NCBI RefSeq assembly: GCF_008632455.1
Contig: NZ_CP043929.1
Coordinates: 806,001 to 870,000 of the forward strand
Reading direction: 5' to 3'
DNA length: 64,000 nucleotides
Source: Methylomonas rhizoryzae
GTDB lineage: Bacteria > Pseudomonadota > Gammaproteobacteria > Methylococcales > Methylomonadaceae
Part shown: piece after piece, positions 1 to 8,278 of the stretch
How positions within the stretch are numbered: the stretch's first letter is position 1
How the letters are laid out: each line of letters begins with the position of its first letter
Notes under the pieces: model-generated
Told to the model about the DNA's origin: nothing
The model's database searches: none
Seen by the model: the letters and a program-made list of their open reading frames with translations, nothing else
Program-made: the position numbers and the translations under genes

Positions 1-41
1 TGCTGAATATTGATGCGCCGGCTAAATCGCCAACCCGTTGT

Positions 42-179
42 TCATAATACGGCGGGTTCTGAAAGGGATCGTTTTTTGAGACTAACTAAGAGTTGCGAGG
101 TTTTGTCCTTCAATCCCGCCGCCGCGAGTTTACGGGCGTCTTTTTGCGCTTGTTTGCTGTAAATGATTTCCCGGCTCAC
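42..179 (-). pseudogene. Txe/YoeB-family toxin gene remnant
   Basis: Reading the minus strand from a GTG at 179 gives a protein that opens with V-S-R-E-I-I-Y-S-K-Q-A-Q-K-D-A, which I recognise as the start of Txe/YoeB-type mRNA interferases of toxin-antitoxin modules. The frame runs to a stop at 42. One base earlier in frame, after a run of six A (plus positions 72-77), the other frame continues with N-D-P-F-Q-N-P-P-Y-Y-E and V-G-D-L-A-G-A, the expected middle of the family. So a single extra A in a homopolymer breaks the gene. Near position 10 a second lesion of about ten missing bases joins G-A to R-I-N-I-Q. The rest lies outside the window. The GTG overlaps a TGA (176-178) of an upstream frame, the usual antitoxin-toxin overlap. 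A sequencing error in the A-run could explain the first lesion but not the second. Confidence 0.6.
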
Positions 180-388
180 CAATCGAGTTCCTTGCTGCAT
201 TCCTCGGCAGGGAATGCCGGGCTTTCCAAATGATAGTCTTGCGCATGCCGGCGTTTTACGTAAGCGCGCTTGACCGGATTGTTAGAAATAGAGTTGGGGT
301 GGAGCGCATCATCCTCTTTATTGCGTGGCGTATTCCCGGAAATATCTTTGCCGCTTGCGCCTTTATGGGTAAAGCGGTAGAGGACCAA
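176..388 (-). other. possible decayed antitoxin reading frame
   Basis: A 70-codon frame ends at the TGA that overlaps the GTG of the toxin remnant, where the cognate antitoxin gene would end. Its last residues, K-E-L-D-W, loosely resemble the acidic end of YefM/Axe antitoxins. The rest does not look like that family, and no strong ribosome binding site is visible. I cannot tell a scrambled antitoxin from a chance open frame. Nothing else recognisable lies between 180 and 448. Confidence 0.2.
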
Positions 389-448
389 AAGGGTCGGTCA
401 GTCGGATCGATTTTTCGGGCAATCGCCTAAAGCCTTAGAGCATGCCGG

Positions 449-1174
449 TCAATCCGAATGCGGATGCGGCGATCCCGGTAAAAGGCCGATTAGGGCCGGG
501 TCGTGTTCCTTGTCGCCTAAATCGGCGAAATCGATCACTCGGTAATCGGCCGTTTCCGGCGTAGGCCAGGGGGAATCGCCCAAGTGATGCCATTCTATCA
601 AGCGCGTCTGCAAGGCATGGTCGCGGCGCTGGCGCTTGATCAACGCGGGCAATTGCAGTTGCGGCAGCCACAACAGTTCCAGGGTCTCTTGTTCCTCGGC
701 TATGCTGCCGGCGTAACGAATCGCGCTGAACTCGCCGTATCGCTCTTCGCCGACGGCGTGCAACGCGGATAAGTCGGTCGGGGAAATCAGGGTGGCCAGC
801 GTGGTCCAGATCGGCAGTTGGCCAATCGCTTTCAAGTCGCCGGATACGTATTCGATCAGTCGTTTTTGGGCGTGAAACAATTGTTGGTGGTTGATCTCGC
901 CGTAATGGGTGCGGCTCCACACTTCGCTGCTTTCGGCGCATAGATTGTGCGTTTCGATTCGATCGGCGGCGCGGTACAGGCGCCAACGATAGTGCCGGCT
1001 GCCGTTTTTGGGGCGCTTGGCGTAGGTATCGCTTAGCGTGGTTTGGTACTCCGCGGCTAGACTGGGTAACGGTTCTTGGATACGCAGTGCGGGCAGCGGT
1101 TGGCCCGGCTGGTCGGCGCACGCGCTCAGAAAAAGTAAACAAAGCATGTATAAACCGGCGAGTGTATGAGGCAT
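449..1174 (-). CDS. putative lipoprotein of unknown function
   Basis: This is a 241-residue protein with a short hydrophobic signal segment (residues 5-18) ending in the lipobox L-S-A-C, so C19 is the likely lipidated cysteine. I do not recognise the mature part. It is soluble and rich in W, H, R and E, with no membrane segment after the signal. The start at 1174 places the signal peptide correctly. It lies downstream of the alkaline phosphatase on the same strand, with a gap of about 95 bases, so the two may be co-transcribed. A periplasm-facing envelope location is inferred from the lipobox; no enzymatic motif is seen. Confidence 0.7.
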   Translation of the reverse strand: MPHTLAGLYMLCLLFLSACADQPGQPLPALRIQEPLPSLAAEYQTTLSDTYAKRPKNGSRHYRWRLYRAADRIETHNLCAESSEVWSRTHYGEINHQQLFHAQKRLIEYVSGDLKAIGQLPIWTTLATLISPTDLSALHAVGEERYGEFSAIRYAGSIAEEQETLELLWLPQLQLPALIKRQRRDHALQTRLIEWHHLGDSPWPTPETADYRVIDFADLGDKEHDPALIGLLPGSPHPHSD

Positions 1175-1268
1175 GGATGGGTTGCGGCTGGCGAGGCGCA
1201 GACGGAAAACGGGCGGTAAGGATTCAATCCGCGCTCCTGAAAATGTAGGCTTTTGCAGTAATCAAGGG

Positions 1269-2768
1269 TTATCGGCCGGGTTTGAACTGGAGAGCGTGCG
1301 CCATGACTTGATAAATATAGCTTTGTTCCTGCACGCCGTGGAATAAATACGCCTTAGGGCCGGTGGCGTAGATGGCTACGTCTTCGGCGGCGTGGGTTTC
1401 CAGTTCCAAAGGTACCGCCGCTTCCTGTAAGAAATCCGGATGGGCGCTATCCAGGCTGCGCAAATCCGGGCGCTTGCCGGGGCCGCGGTAGCCGGGACCG
1501 TTAGCATAACCCAAGGTGGTATAGGGCTGGCCGTTTTTGTCCAACGCGAAATTCTTAGCGCCCGGATGTTTGACTAAACCCAGGATGGGATTGCCGCGTT
1601 CCGGGTAGCCGGCGATGGTAAAGGTGTGGCTGTGATCGGCGGTAACGACGATCAAGGTGTCGGCGGCGTCGGTTTTGTTCACCGCTGTGCGTACCGCATT
1701 GGATAGTTCTATGGTATCGGTCAAGGCCCGGAATGCGTTGCCGGCGTGGTGGGCCAGGTCGATGCGGCCGGCTTCCACCATCAAAAAATAACCCTTGGGA
1801 TTTTTGGCCAATAGGTCGATGGCTTTCTCGGTCATTTGGCTTAAGGACGGTTCGCCGCCGCGGTCGCTAGGGCGATCGTATTCGTATTCCATATGCGAGC
1901 GTTCGAATAATCCCAGTAAATGCTCGGTGGTTTCCGGGTCTACGGCGTCGAATCCGGCTTTGTCGTAAACGTAGGCCGCTTTGGGATATTGTTTTAGCCA
2001 CTGCCGGGTTAAATCCAAACCGTCTTTGCGTCCGCCGGTTTTGCCCTCGTCTTCCGGATCGGCTTGGCTGGCCGGGAGAAACATGCTGCGTCCGCCGCCC
2101 AGCGCCACTTCCAAACCGTTGCCGTAGCCGAAATTCACCAGTTGCCTGGCAATATCGCCGATGGCGGTATCCGCCGGCAGTTGCGCGTCCGATTCCCAGT
2201 CCCGCTCCGAGGTATGGGCGTAGCAGGCGGCCGGCGTGGCATGCGTCAGCCGGGCCGTCGTGACCACCCCGGTCGATAGGCCGTGTTGTTCGGCTTGTTC
2301 CAGCAGCGTTTTTACCTGGTAGCGGTTGACGACGTTGAGGTCTTTTTCCTTGCGGTTTACTTCGCTGCTGACCGATAGCACGCCTTCGTTGGTTTTTACC
2401 CCGGTGATGATCGCGCTCATGGTTGGCGCGGAATCCGGCGTTTGTTGGTTGGCGCCGTAGGTTTTGGATAAAGCGACATAAGGAAATCGCTCGAATTCCA
2501 GTTGATTTTCTTCTCCGCCCCTGTGATTGGGTTTGCCTTGCCCTTCCAGAATGCGCGCGGCGGTGACGGTGGAAATCCCCATGCCGTCGCCGACGAATAA
2601 AATGACGTTTTTGGCGAAGCGCTGGTTCGCCGTTAATTGTTCGGCGGCGTGCAGACTGTCTTTGCCGTTTTTTTGCCAAAATTCGGCGGTTTCCAGGGGC
2701 GTGCCGGCGGCGGTTTGATTGAGCATCGAGAACAACAGGGCGGTTAACGGTGCGGTGTGGATATTCAT
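1269..2768 (-). CDS. phoA: alkaline phosphatase, PhoA family, exported
   Basis: A 499-residue periplasmic phosphomonoesterase of the PhoA fold, which releases phosphate from organic esters using two zinc ions and one magnesium. Visible active-site elements in order: G-D-G (D61), the nucleophile motif D-S-A-P-T (S113), E-A-G-R-I-D-L-A-H-H (E332, D337, H341), T-A-D-H-S-H (D378, H379) and E-T-H-A-A-E-D (H459). These match the metal ligands and catalytic serine of the family. I chose the start at 2768 because it leaves a signal peptide of about 22 residues ending at A-A-G. The frame stays open upstream to a TTG at 2858, which would add 30 charged residues. No convincing PHO box was seen upstream, so phosphate control is only expected from the family. 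Confidence 0.88.
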   Translation of the reverse strand: MNIHTAPLTALLFSMLNQTAAGTPLETAEFWQKNGKDSLHAAEQLTANQRFAKNVILFVGDGMGISTVTAARILEGQGKPNHRGGEENQLEFERFPYVALSKTYGANQQTPDSAPTMSAIITGVKTNEGVLSVSSEVNRKEKDLNVVNRYQVKTLLEQAEQHGLSTGVVTTARLTHATPAACYAHTSERDWESDAQLPADTAIGDIARQLVNFGYGNGLEVALGGGRSMFLPASQADPEDEGKTGGRKDGLDLTRQWLKQYPKAAYVYDKAGFDAVDPETTEHLLGLFERSHMEYEYDRPSDRGGEPSLSQMTEKAIDLLAKNPKGYFLMVEAGRIDLAHHAGNAFRALTDTIELSNAVRTAVNKTDAADTLIVVTADHSHTFTIAGYPERGNPILGLVKHPGAKNFALDKNGQPYTTLGYANGPGYRGPGKRPDLRSLDSAHPDFLQEAAVPLELETHAAEDVAIYATGPKAYLFHGVQEQSYIYQVMAHALQFKPGR

Positions 2769-2961
2769 TCGAAAAGGAGTGCGGTACATGGTTGAAAGCT
2801 TGGCGTGACGGCGGGTGGCGACCGATTCGCGCATCCGCTTGCTACCCACATAGTACAACGCGATTGTTGCAAATCGGTGTTGTCAATCTTCGAAAACCGA
2901 AATACTGTGCCTGGGTTTGGCCGAGCCCGCCGTTGTTCGGCAAGGCCCGGCGTTCGGAGCG

Positions 2962-5148
2962 TCAGCCGCCGTCGACGATCAGGGCTTTGGCTTCCAGTTT
3001 CAGGGCCATTGCCGCGTTCAGCAGCTTCTTGCGTTGATTGCCGAAGTTTAAGCGTTTTAAGGCTTTCTTCTCGTAATCCAGGGCTTTCTGTAATTTGTTC
3101 AGGGCTTCCGGATACGGGTTGATGACGGCTTGTTGCAACACTTGAACGGCGTCTTCGGTGTCGGCCAGGGCTAATTTGACCGCGTTGTTGCTTGTTTTGC
3201 CTTTGTAATCGATCGCTTTTTGATCCATTTGATTGGAGCTGCGTATGTTCTCCAGCACGTTGATGCTGCGCAGAAACATTGCCACCGCCACGACTTGCGA
3301 CGAATCCAATTTGACTTGGCGGTTTTTAGCGCTGGAAGTGAAGGCGCCCAGCGAATTGTTGAACGCTTCGGTGTTGTAGAAGGCTACCGCTTCTTCCAGG
3401 GTGCTGATGCTGTGATTATGGAAAAACGGCGCGGTATCCGCCGCTTCGATCAACGACGGGGTGCTGAAGCGGTGCAGGTGTTTGCCGGCGGTTAACGGCA
3501 ATCCGTCTTTTTGCGGGACTACGCTGTCGTCGCTATAACAGGTTTGGTCTTGGTCGGGGCCGCAATCGTCTTGTTGTTGTTGACCGAAGCCGCCGTCGTA
3601 GGCGACGTTCGGATCGACCAAGTGGTGCGGTTGGTCGCGCATCCGCTCTATGCCGGTATCGCGGGTCGGATTGCCGCCGGTGGTGGAACTGATGGCGCCG
3701 GCGTTCATGTGGCAGCCGTTACAGTTTGCGGTGGTGCCGAATATCGGCAGGCCGCTTTCGCTATCGATGGGATTCTGTTTGGTGTCGAACAATAATTTGC
3801 CGCGCTGTACGATCGGCGATTTAAACGTCATCGCCGCCAGATTGATGTCCTGACTGCGGCCCAAGGACAGGATGTAGGCTTCCAGCGCGTCCAGTTCGTC
3901 TTCGCTGGGCATGCGAAAATCGACGTTTTCCACCCGGTTCAGGGATTGGGTCATGTGCTGTTTGATCGCGCCTTTAGCGAAGTCGCGCAAGCTGCCGCCG
4001 TCCGGAGCGCCGTCCGCCGACCAGCCTATCGCCTGGGTTTCCCGGTTTCCGGCTTCGGCAATGGGGTTATGGGTGGCGTAGTAGTCGGTGTCTTGGCTGA
4101 ATTCGCCGCCCAGCTCGGTGGTTTCGAATACCAAGCTTTGGCCTATGCCCAGTAGCTGCGAGGCGGAACGCTCGACCGGCGGCCGGTCGAAGCCGTCGAT
4201 GTTGGCGCTGAACAAGCCGAATTGGCGAATCAGCGTCGGTTTTTCCAACTCCGCCAGTTGGCTATTGTATTCGGCGACGAACAAGGGATCGTTGGCGGGT
4301 AAGGTAGCGATGTAGGCCGGATCTATCGTGTGGTTGTTGTCCGGACGGTGGCAGGTCGAGCAGGTACGACCGTTGCCGGCGAAGGTTTCTTCGGTAAACA
4401 AGCGTTGGCCGGTCGCTATCAGCGCCGCTAATTGTTGTTCGGGGGTTTGCGTCGTGCTTTTAGCCGCGTAAGCCGGCTTAGGAAGTAGGAAGGAAAACCC
4501 GCCGGCATCCTCGCTACGGGGGGCCGAAACTGCGGACACGTTGGTCAACGGCAAGGCGCGTTCGCTGAAGTACAGACGTTGCAGTAATCCGGGCGAACCG
4601 CTTAGCAGCGCGTGGGTTCGCGGGTTATCGCCGGCTTCGGCAATCGCTGCGGCATCCACTGTAAAGTCCTGCATCAGCTCACGGTTCAAGGCCAGTGTTA
4701 GTCGGTGATGATCGCCTACGCGCTGCAATTGGCCGAGGTTGATGGCGTCGGGTTGCCCGCCGCCTCGCTGCTGGTTGTTCAGCAGCCATAATTGGTAATC
4801 GCCGGATTCCGGTAAGCCGTCGATAGCCGCGGATAAACGGCCGTCGATCAAGTTGATCGATACCACACCTTTTCCCAGGTTTGCGGCGGCGGACGACGTT
4901 TTCGAATAGGCCACGCGTATCTGCATACTTTCCCGGTCGGAACGCGCTTCGTGGCTGGTTTTCCAACGTTGGTAAAGGCCGTTTAAGGTGGCCGAATCGC
5001 CTAAACCGGTATAGGGCGTTTGCGGGGTTTGCCGGCTTGTGCCCAGCGAAATGCTCAATATCGCCAGTACTAACAGTAGAGCCGATAGTCGGTATGTTTT
5101 CGGATTGGAGTGGTGGAAGAGTTGGTTGGCTGGTGTGTGTTTTTTCAT
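2962..5148 (-). CDS. di-heme cytochrome c peroxidase (MauG-like) with extra N-terminal domain
   Basis: A 728-residue exported protein with two heme c sites, C-S-T-C-H (residues 263-267) and C-N-G-C-H (476-480), spaced as in bacterial cytochrome c peroxidase/MauG proteins, which reduce peroxide or carry out long-range oxidations in the periplasm. A hydrophobic segment near residues 21-37 is a signal or anchor. Between it and the first heme lies about 150 residues containing G-D-Y-Q-L-W-L-L-N, reminiscent of the extracytoplasmic domain of RskA-type anti-sigma factors. The last 90 residues are helical and charged. This makes the protein about twice the usual length of the family. The ATG at 5148 was preferred over a CTG at 5172. 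The substrate is unknown. Confidence 0.75.
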   Translation of the reverse strand: MKKHTPANQLFHHSNPKTYRLSALLLVLAILSISLGTSRQTPQTPYTGLGDSATLNGLYQRWKTSHEARSDRESMQIRVAYSKTSSAAANLGKGVVSINLIDGRLSAAIDGLPESGDYQLWLLNNQQRGGGQPDAINLGQLQRVGDHHRLTLALNRELMQDFTVDAAAIAEAGDNPRTHALLSGSPGLLQRLYFSERALPLTNVSAVSAPRSEDAGGFSFLLPKPAYAAKSTTQTPEQQLAALIATGQRLFTEETFAGNGRTCSTCHRPDNNHTIDPAYIATLPANDPLFVAEYNSQLAELEKPTLIRQFGLFSANIDGFDRPPVERSASQLLGIGQSLVFETTELGGEFSQDTDYYATHNPIAEAGNRETQAIGWSADGAPDGGSLRDFAKGAIKQHMTQSLNRVENVDFRMPSEDELDALEAYILSLGRSQDINLAAMTFKSPIVQRGKLLFDTKQNPIDSESGLPIFGTTANCNGCHMNAGAISSTTGGNPTRDTGIERMRDQPHHLVDPNVAYDGGFGQQQQDDCGPDQDQTCYSDDSVVPQKDGLPLTAGKHLHRFSTPSLIEAADTAPFFHNHSISTLEEAVAFYNTEAFNNSLGAFTSSAKNRQVKLDSSQVVAVAMFLRSINVLENIRSSNQMDQKAIDYKGKTSNNAVKLALADTEDAVQVLQQAVINPYPEALNKLQKALDYEKKALKRLNFGNQRKKLLNAAMALKLEAKALIVDGG

Positions 5149-5466
5149 ATTTGGTTTGTGCTCTGTCAACAACAGCGCTTATCGGTATTCTCTTTTGCAA
5201 TCAAAAGCCGCCGCTAACCATGGTGATGATCCGGTACGCAATAAGGCCGAAGGTTTCGTTCTTTTAAAGAGCAATCCCGCTCTGTGAATCGGTTAAAGCA
5301 ATACTCAGACCAATGCGCCGATTCGGTCTGCATAGGGCAGGCAATGCGAGCGCTTTATGAAAAAGTGCGTTAAAAAACTTAGTTTGGGTGATTTCCCGCA
5401 TTAATCTTCGGGTTAATGGGGCAAGGGCTGAAGCCGAATCGCTTTAAGACAAGGGGGATTAAAGAC
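5149..5466. other. intergenic region, no gene seen
   Basis: 318 bases between the peroxidase gene and the DUF58 gene, both on the minus strand. It should hold the peroxidase promoter and the end of the moxR-DUF58 transcript. I see two small inverted repeats (CAGACC/GGTCTG around 5309-5332, and one at 5395-5421) and no credible short gene. Confidence 0.5.
5395..5421 (-). terminator. weak terminator candidate after DUF58 gene
   Basis: CATTAA/TTAATG arms extended by CCC/GGG across a one-base bulge. On the minus strand it is followed after about 15 bases by a run of six T. The distance to the T-run is long, so this is weak. Confidence 0.3.
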
Positions 5467-6414
5467 TTAAAACAAGGCTAGGGCTTTTAAACAGGATAAA
5501 TAATGTTTGCGGCCACGGTCCGGAGCAAATTCTTGGCCCGGCAAGCGTAAACCGTAGCGCAGTCCGCTGTGTTCCGCGTCTATCAACCAACGGCATAACA
5601 GGCTTAGCCGTTGCTCCCGGTTGCTGCCGGGGGTCACGGCGTAATCCAGCCATAGTTGATTGGCGTCGCTGCTGCCGGCGTACTGTTTGGTTTGAAGTTG
5701 CCGGCCTTTGGCGAAGGTTTTCCAATGGATGTGGCGTAGCGGGTCGCCGAGTTGATAGGGCCGGGCGCCGTAAAACTCGTCGCTACCTTGGAGCCGGCTC
5801 CTAAACTGTGTGCCGTTGTCTTGCTGAGCTTGGGGGAGAGGCGGCGCGTAGGCGGCCGGTTGGGGGTATACCAACAATTTGCGGTCGAAACGCAGTGGTG
5901 ACCAGGCGCGGAACAAGCCGAGCGGAAAACAAGCGGATAGTGTTACGGTGCCGCACACCAGCCAGCCGCGTTGGCTGGCCGGCGTGTATAGCGTAACGGT
6001 TTGGGTTTGCTTGGCCGGCAAGTCCAACATGAGGCCGTCGGACAATTTGATATGAATGCCGTAACGCGTTTGCCAAGTGGGGTTTTGCAGGTAAAACACG
6101 AATCCTGCTGCGGTACCGGCGAAGGCGTTTGCCGGCTGTCCGGCTCCGACCGTCAAGCCGGCCAGCGCATTGTAGGTGTGCAATATGGTCACGAAGAACA
6201 CGCCGGCCAGCAGGAACGCTAAAAAATACGCCAAATTGTTGCCGTAGACAAAGGCGATCAACATCAACAAGACGATCAGCAGTGCGAAACCCAGTCCTCT
6301 GCGGGTCGGTAGGATAAAAATCCGCCGCTGGTTTAGGGTAATGGGATCGTCGCCGGGCGCTTCACCGCGCAAAAACCGGCTGATGTCCAGTCGTTGTTTT
6401 AGGGTTAATTTCAA
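5467..6414 (-). CDS. DUF58 domain membrane protein, MoxR partner
   Basis: A 315-residue protein with two close hydrophobic segments near residues 40-80 followed by a soluble part carrying the DUF58 signature (G-S-D-E-F-Y-G-A-R-P-Y, then G-D-P-L-R-H-I-H-W-K-T, residues about 208-232). DUF58 proteins have a von Willebrand A-like fold and are encoded next to MoxR ATPases, which are thought to act as chaperones for metal insertion or complex assembly. Its start overlaps the stop of the moxR gene by four bases, so the two are translationally coupled. The third usual member, a transglutaminase-domain membrane protein, does not follow here. Confidence 0.85.
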   Translation of the reverse strand: MKLTLKQRLDISRFLRGEAPGDDPITLNQRRIFILPTRRGLGFALLIVLLMLIAFVYGNNLAYFLAFLLAGVFFVTILHTYNALAGLTVGAGQPANAFAGTAAGFVFYLQNPTWQTRYGIHIKLSDGLMLDLPAKQTQTVTLYTPASQRGWLVCGTVTLSACFPLGLFRAWSPLRFDRKLLVYPQPAAYAPPLPQAQQDNGTQFRSRLQGSDEFYGARPYQLGDPLRHIHWKTFAKGRQLQTKQYAGSSDANQLWLDYAVTPGSNREQRLSLLCRWLIDAEHSGLRYGLRLPGQEFAPDRGRKHYLSCLKALALF

Positions 6415-7337
6415 TGGACCGGTATATGCCGAAAAATGGGGGCGATTACCGCTTCCGGGTCGGCAACGTCGGGTAGCAAGCGATGGGCGGCGACGGCCGG
6501 CAATATCGCTTGAAGATCGTCCGGCAGCACGCTATTGCGGCCGTGCAGATAAGCCCAGGCTTTGGCGGCGGCCAACAAAGCCAGTCCGGCTCTGGGCGAT
6601 AGCCCGCAAGGGTAGTGCTCCGACTGGCGGGTAAATTCCAAAATGGCTTGCAAATAGTCCAGCAAGGCCGGCGAGACGTAAACTTGTTCCGCCGCCAATT
6701 GCTGTTCCCTTAGCCGGTCCGGCGCTAGCGCCACCGGTAGGTCCGCGATCAGCCGGTGCCGGGGTTGGCCTTGCAGAAGTTGACGCTCCGCTTGCGAATC
6801 GGGATAGCCTAAGGCGATGCGCATTAAAAAACGGTCCAGCTGCGATTCCGGCAACGGAAAAGTGCCGATTTGGTGAGACGGGTTTTGGGTGGCCACCACA
6901 AAAAAGGGCTGGGGCAGCGGGTAGGTTACCCCTTCCGCCGTGACTTGACGTTCTTCCATGGCTTCCAGTAACGCGCTTTGCGCTTTCGGCGTGGCGCGGT
7001 TGATTTCGTCCGCCAAAATCAATTGATTGAAAATCGGCCCGGGATGAAAACTGAAACTGTGTTGGCGGGCGTCGAACACCGAGCTGCCGATGATGTCGGC
7101 CGGTAAAATGTCGCTGGTGAATTGGATACGTTGATATTCCAGGCCGAACAGTCCGGCCAGGGTATGGGCGAGCGTGGTTTTGCCGACCCCCGGCAAGTCT
7201 TCTATCAACAAATGGCCTTTGGCGAGTAAACAGCAAACCGCTAGGCGTATTTGCCGTTGTTTGCCTAAGATGACGTGCTCCGCCTGTTCGAGCAATTGGC
7301 GTAAGGCGGAAATGGTTGGGTCGGCTTTGGTTGGCAT
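6411..7337 (-). CDS. MoxR-family AAA+ ATPase
   Basis: 308 residues, the normal length for MoxR ATPases. A Walker A motif, G-V-G-K-T-T (near residue 50), Walker B L-I-L-A-D-E-I-N-R-A (near 105), the sensor motif V-A-T-Q-N-P and the R-A-G-L-A-L-L-A-A-A-K-A-W region of the lid domain are all visible. MoxR proteins work with von Willebrand-type partners in maturation or stress functions; the direct partner here is the DUF58 gene that overlaps it. It is transcribed divergently from the MarR gene at 7432, about 95 bases away. Confidence 0.88.
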   Translation of the reverse strand: MPTKADPTISALRQLLEQAEHVILGKQRQIRLAVCCLLAKGHLLIEDLPGVGKTTLAHTLAGLFGLEYQRIQFTSDILPADIIGSSVFDARQHSFSFHPGPIFNQLILADEINRATPKAQSALLEAMEERQVTAEGVTYPLPQPFFVVATQNPSHQIGTFPLPESQLDRFLMRIALGYPDSQAERQLLQGQPRHRLIADLPVALAPDRLREQQLAAEQVYVSPALLDYLQAILEFTRQSEHYPCGLSPRAGLALLAAAKAWAYLHGRNSVLPDDLQAILPAVAAHRLLPDVADPEAVIAPIFRHIPVH

Positions 7338-7431
7338 GATGGGCTGTAAATAGGGTTGAGACCGGGGCGATGGACTGTTGGCTGCGAGACGGCAGCAAAG
7401 TTTGCCCAGCCGATTATGTTAAAATTTTTCG

Positions 7432-8016
7432 ATGAGTGAGATGGAAACCTTTAAATTGATCGAGCGTATTAGCTCGATTTTACGTTCCGAAGAACGTAAG
7501 CGCTATGCCGCTCTGGGGTTGCAGCCGATACACGGCCAAGTTTTGGAATATTTATCCGGTTGCAATAAATATAGCAATACCCATTCCGCGGTTGCGGAAT
7601 ACTTGGGCCTGACTAAAGGTACCGTTTCGCAGACCATCCAAATTCTGGAGCGCAAACGCTTTTTGCAAAAGCAAACCGATAGTTTGGACGGTAGAGTGGT
7701 TCATCTGACCCTGACCGACAGCGGACGCGGCTTGGTCGCAGGCTTGAAGCCCTTGGAACTATTCAAGCAAGCCGAACAAGACGCCAGCCGTCAGGCGTTC
7801 GGCAGTATCGAAACGGCTTTGCTCAAAACCCTGGAAATTTTGCAAATTGCCAATCAAAGCCGCAGTTTCGGCGCTTGCCGGACCTGTCATCATTTCGCCG
7901 TTCAGGCTAACCATTATCTGTGCGGCTTAACCGACGAAGCGCTGGATCGCGAGGATACTGATAAACTATGCCGAGACCACGTGCCTAAAACACATTCCAG
8001 TAACGACCGAGAGTAA
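7432..8016 (+). CDS. MarR-family regulator with C-terminal four-cysteine tail
   Basis: A 194-residue MarR-type winged-helix regulator. The DNA-binding part is seen at L-G-L-T-K-G-T-V-S-Q-T-I (about residues 60-71), followed by the wing D-G-R-V-V-H-L-T-L-T. After the normal end of the fold (about residue 140) the protein carries a tail with four cysteines spaced CX2C-X11-C-X15-C (C149, C152, C164, C180), ending in C-R-D-H. Such spacing suggests bound zinc or an iron-sulfur cluster, so the protein may sense metal, iron-sulfur status or redox state; this is inference. It is divergent from moxR and only four bases upstream of ubiK, so it could regulate either side. Confidence 0.82.
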   Translation: MSEMETFKLIERISSILRSEERKRYAALGLQPIHGQVLEYLSGCNKYSNTHSAVAEYLGLTKGTVSQTIQILERKRFLQKQTDSLDGRVVHLTLTDSGRGLVAGLKPLELFKQAEQDASRQAFGSIETALLKTLEILQIANQSRSFGACRTCHHFAVQANHYLCGLTDEALDREDTDKLCRDHVPKTHSSNDRE

Positions 8017-8020
8017 TCCT

Positions 8021-8272
8021 ATGTTCGATCCAAAAGCTATAGACGGTATCGCCGACCGTATCGCCAGCGCCATCCCGCCCGGTTTCAGCCATTTCAAGGA
8101 GGATATGGAGAAAAACCTGCACGCTTTTTTGCAGAGCGCCTTATCCAAGCTGGATTTAGTCAGCCGGGAAGAGTTCGAAGTGCAAAAAGCGGTTTTGGCA
8201 AAAACCCGCAGCCGCTTGGAAGCCTTGGAAAAACGTGTCGAAGAGTTGGAAAAACGCTTGGCCGGCGAATAG
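8021..8272 (+). CDS. ubiK: UbiK accessory factor for ubiquinone biosynthesis
   Basis: An 83-residue protein matching the UbiK/YqiC (BMFP) family in length and layout: an N-terminal amphipathic helix (F-D-P-K-A-I-D-G-I-A), then a C-terminal coiled coil (R-L-E-A-L-E-K-R-V-E-E-L). UbiK helps the soluble Ubi complex that makes ubiquinone under air and binds lipids through its N-terminal helix. It starts four bases after the MarR gene and ends six bases before comM, so the three form one transcript. Confidence 0.85.
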   Translation: MFDPKAIDGIADRIASAIPPGFSHFKEDMEKNLHAFLQSALSKLDLVSREEFEVQKAVLAKTRSRLEALEKRVEELEKRLAGE

Positions 8273-8278
8273 TGTCTT

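Noticed and set aside
435..1142. A 235-codon minus-strand frame covering the lipoprotein gene
   Set aside because: It overlaps the lipoprotein frame almost fully, is extremely arginine-rich and lacks a signal or family motif, whereas the overlapping frame has a proper lipobox.
1867..2679. A 270-codon minus-strand frame inside the alkaline phosphatase gene
   Set aside because: It is arginine-rich, has no motif, and lies wholly within the frame with all PhoA active-site residues.
2769..2961. TTGACA upstream of the alkaline phosphatase as a -35 box, and a PHO box
   Set aside because: The nearest TACTAT lies 25 bases away, too far for a promoter, and no CTGTCAT-like repeats are present.
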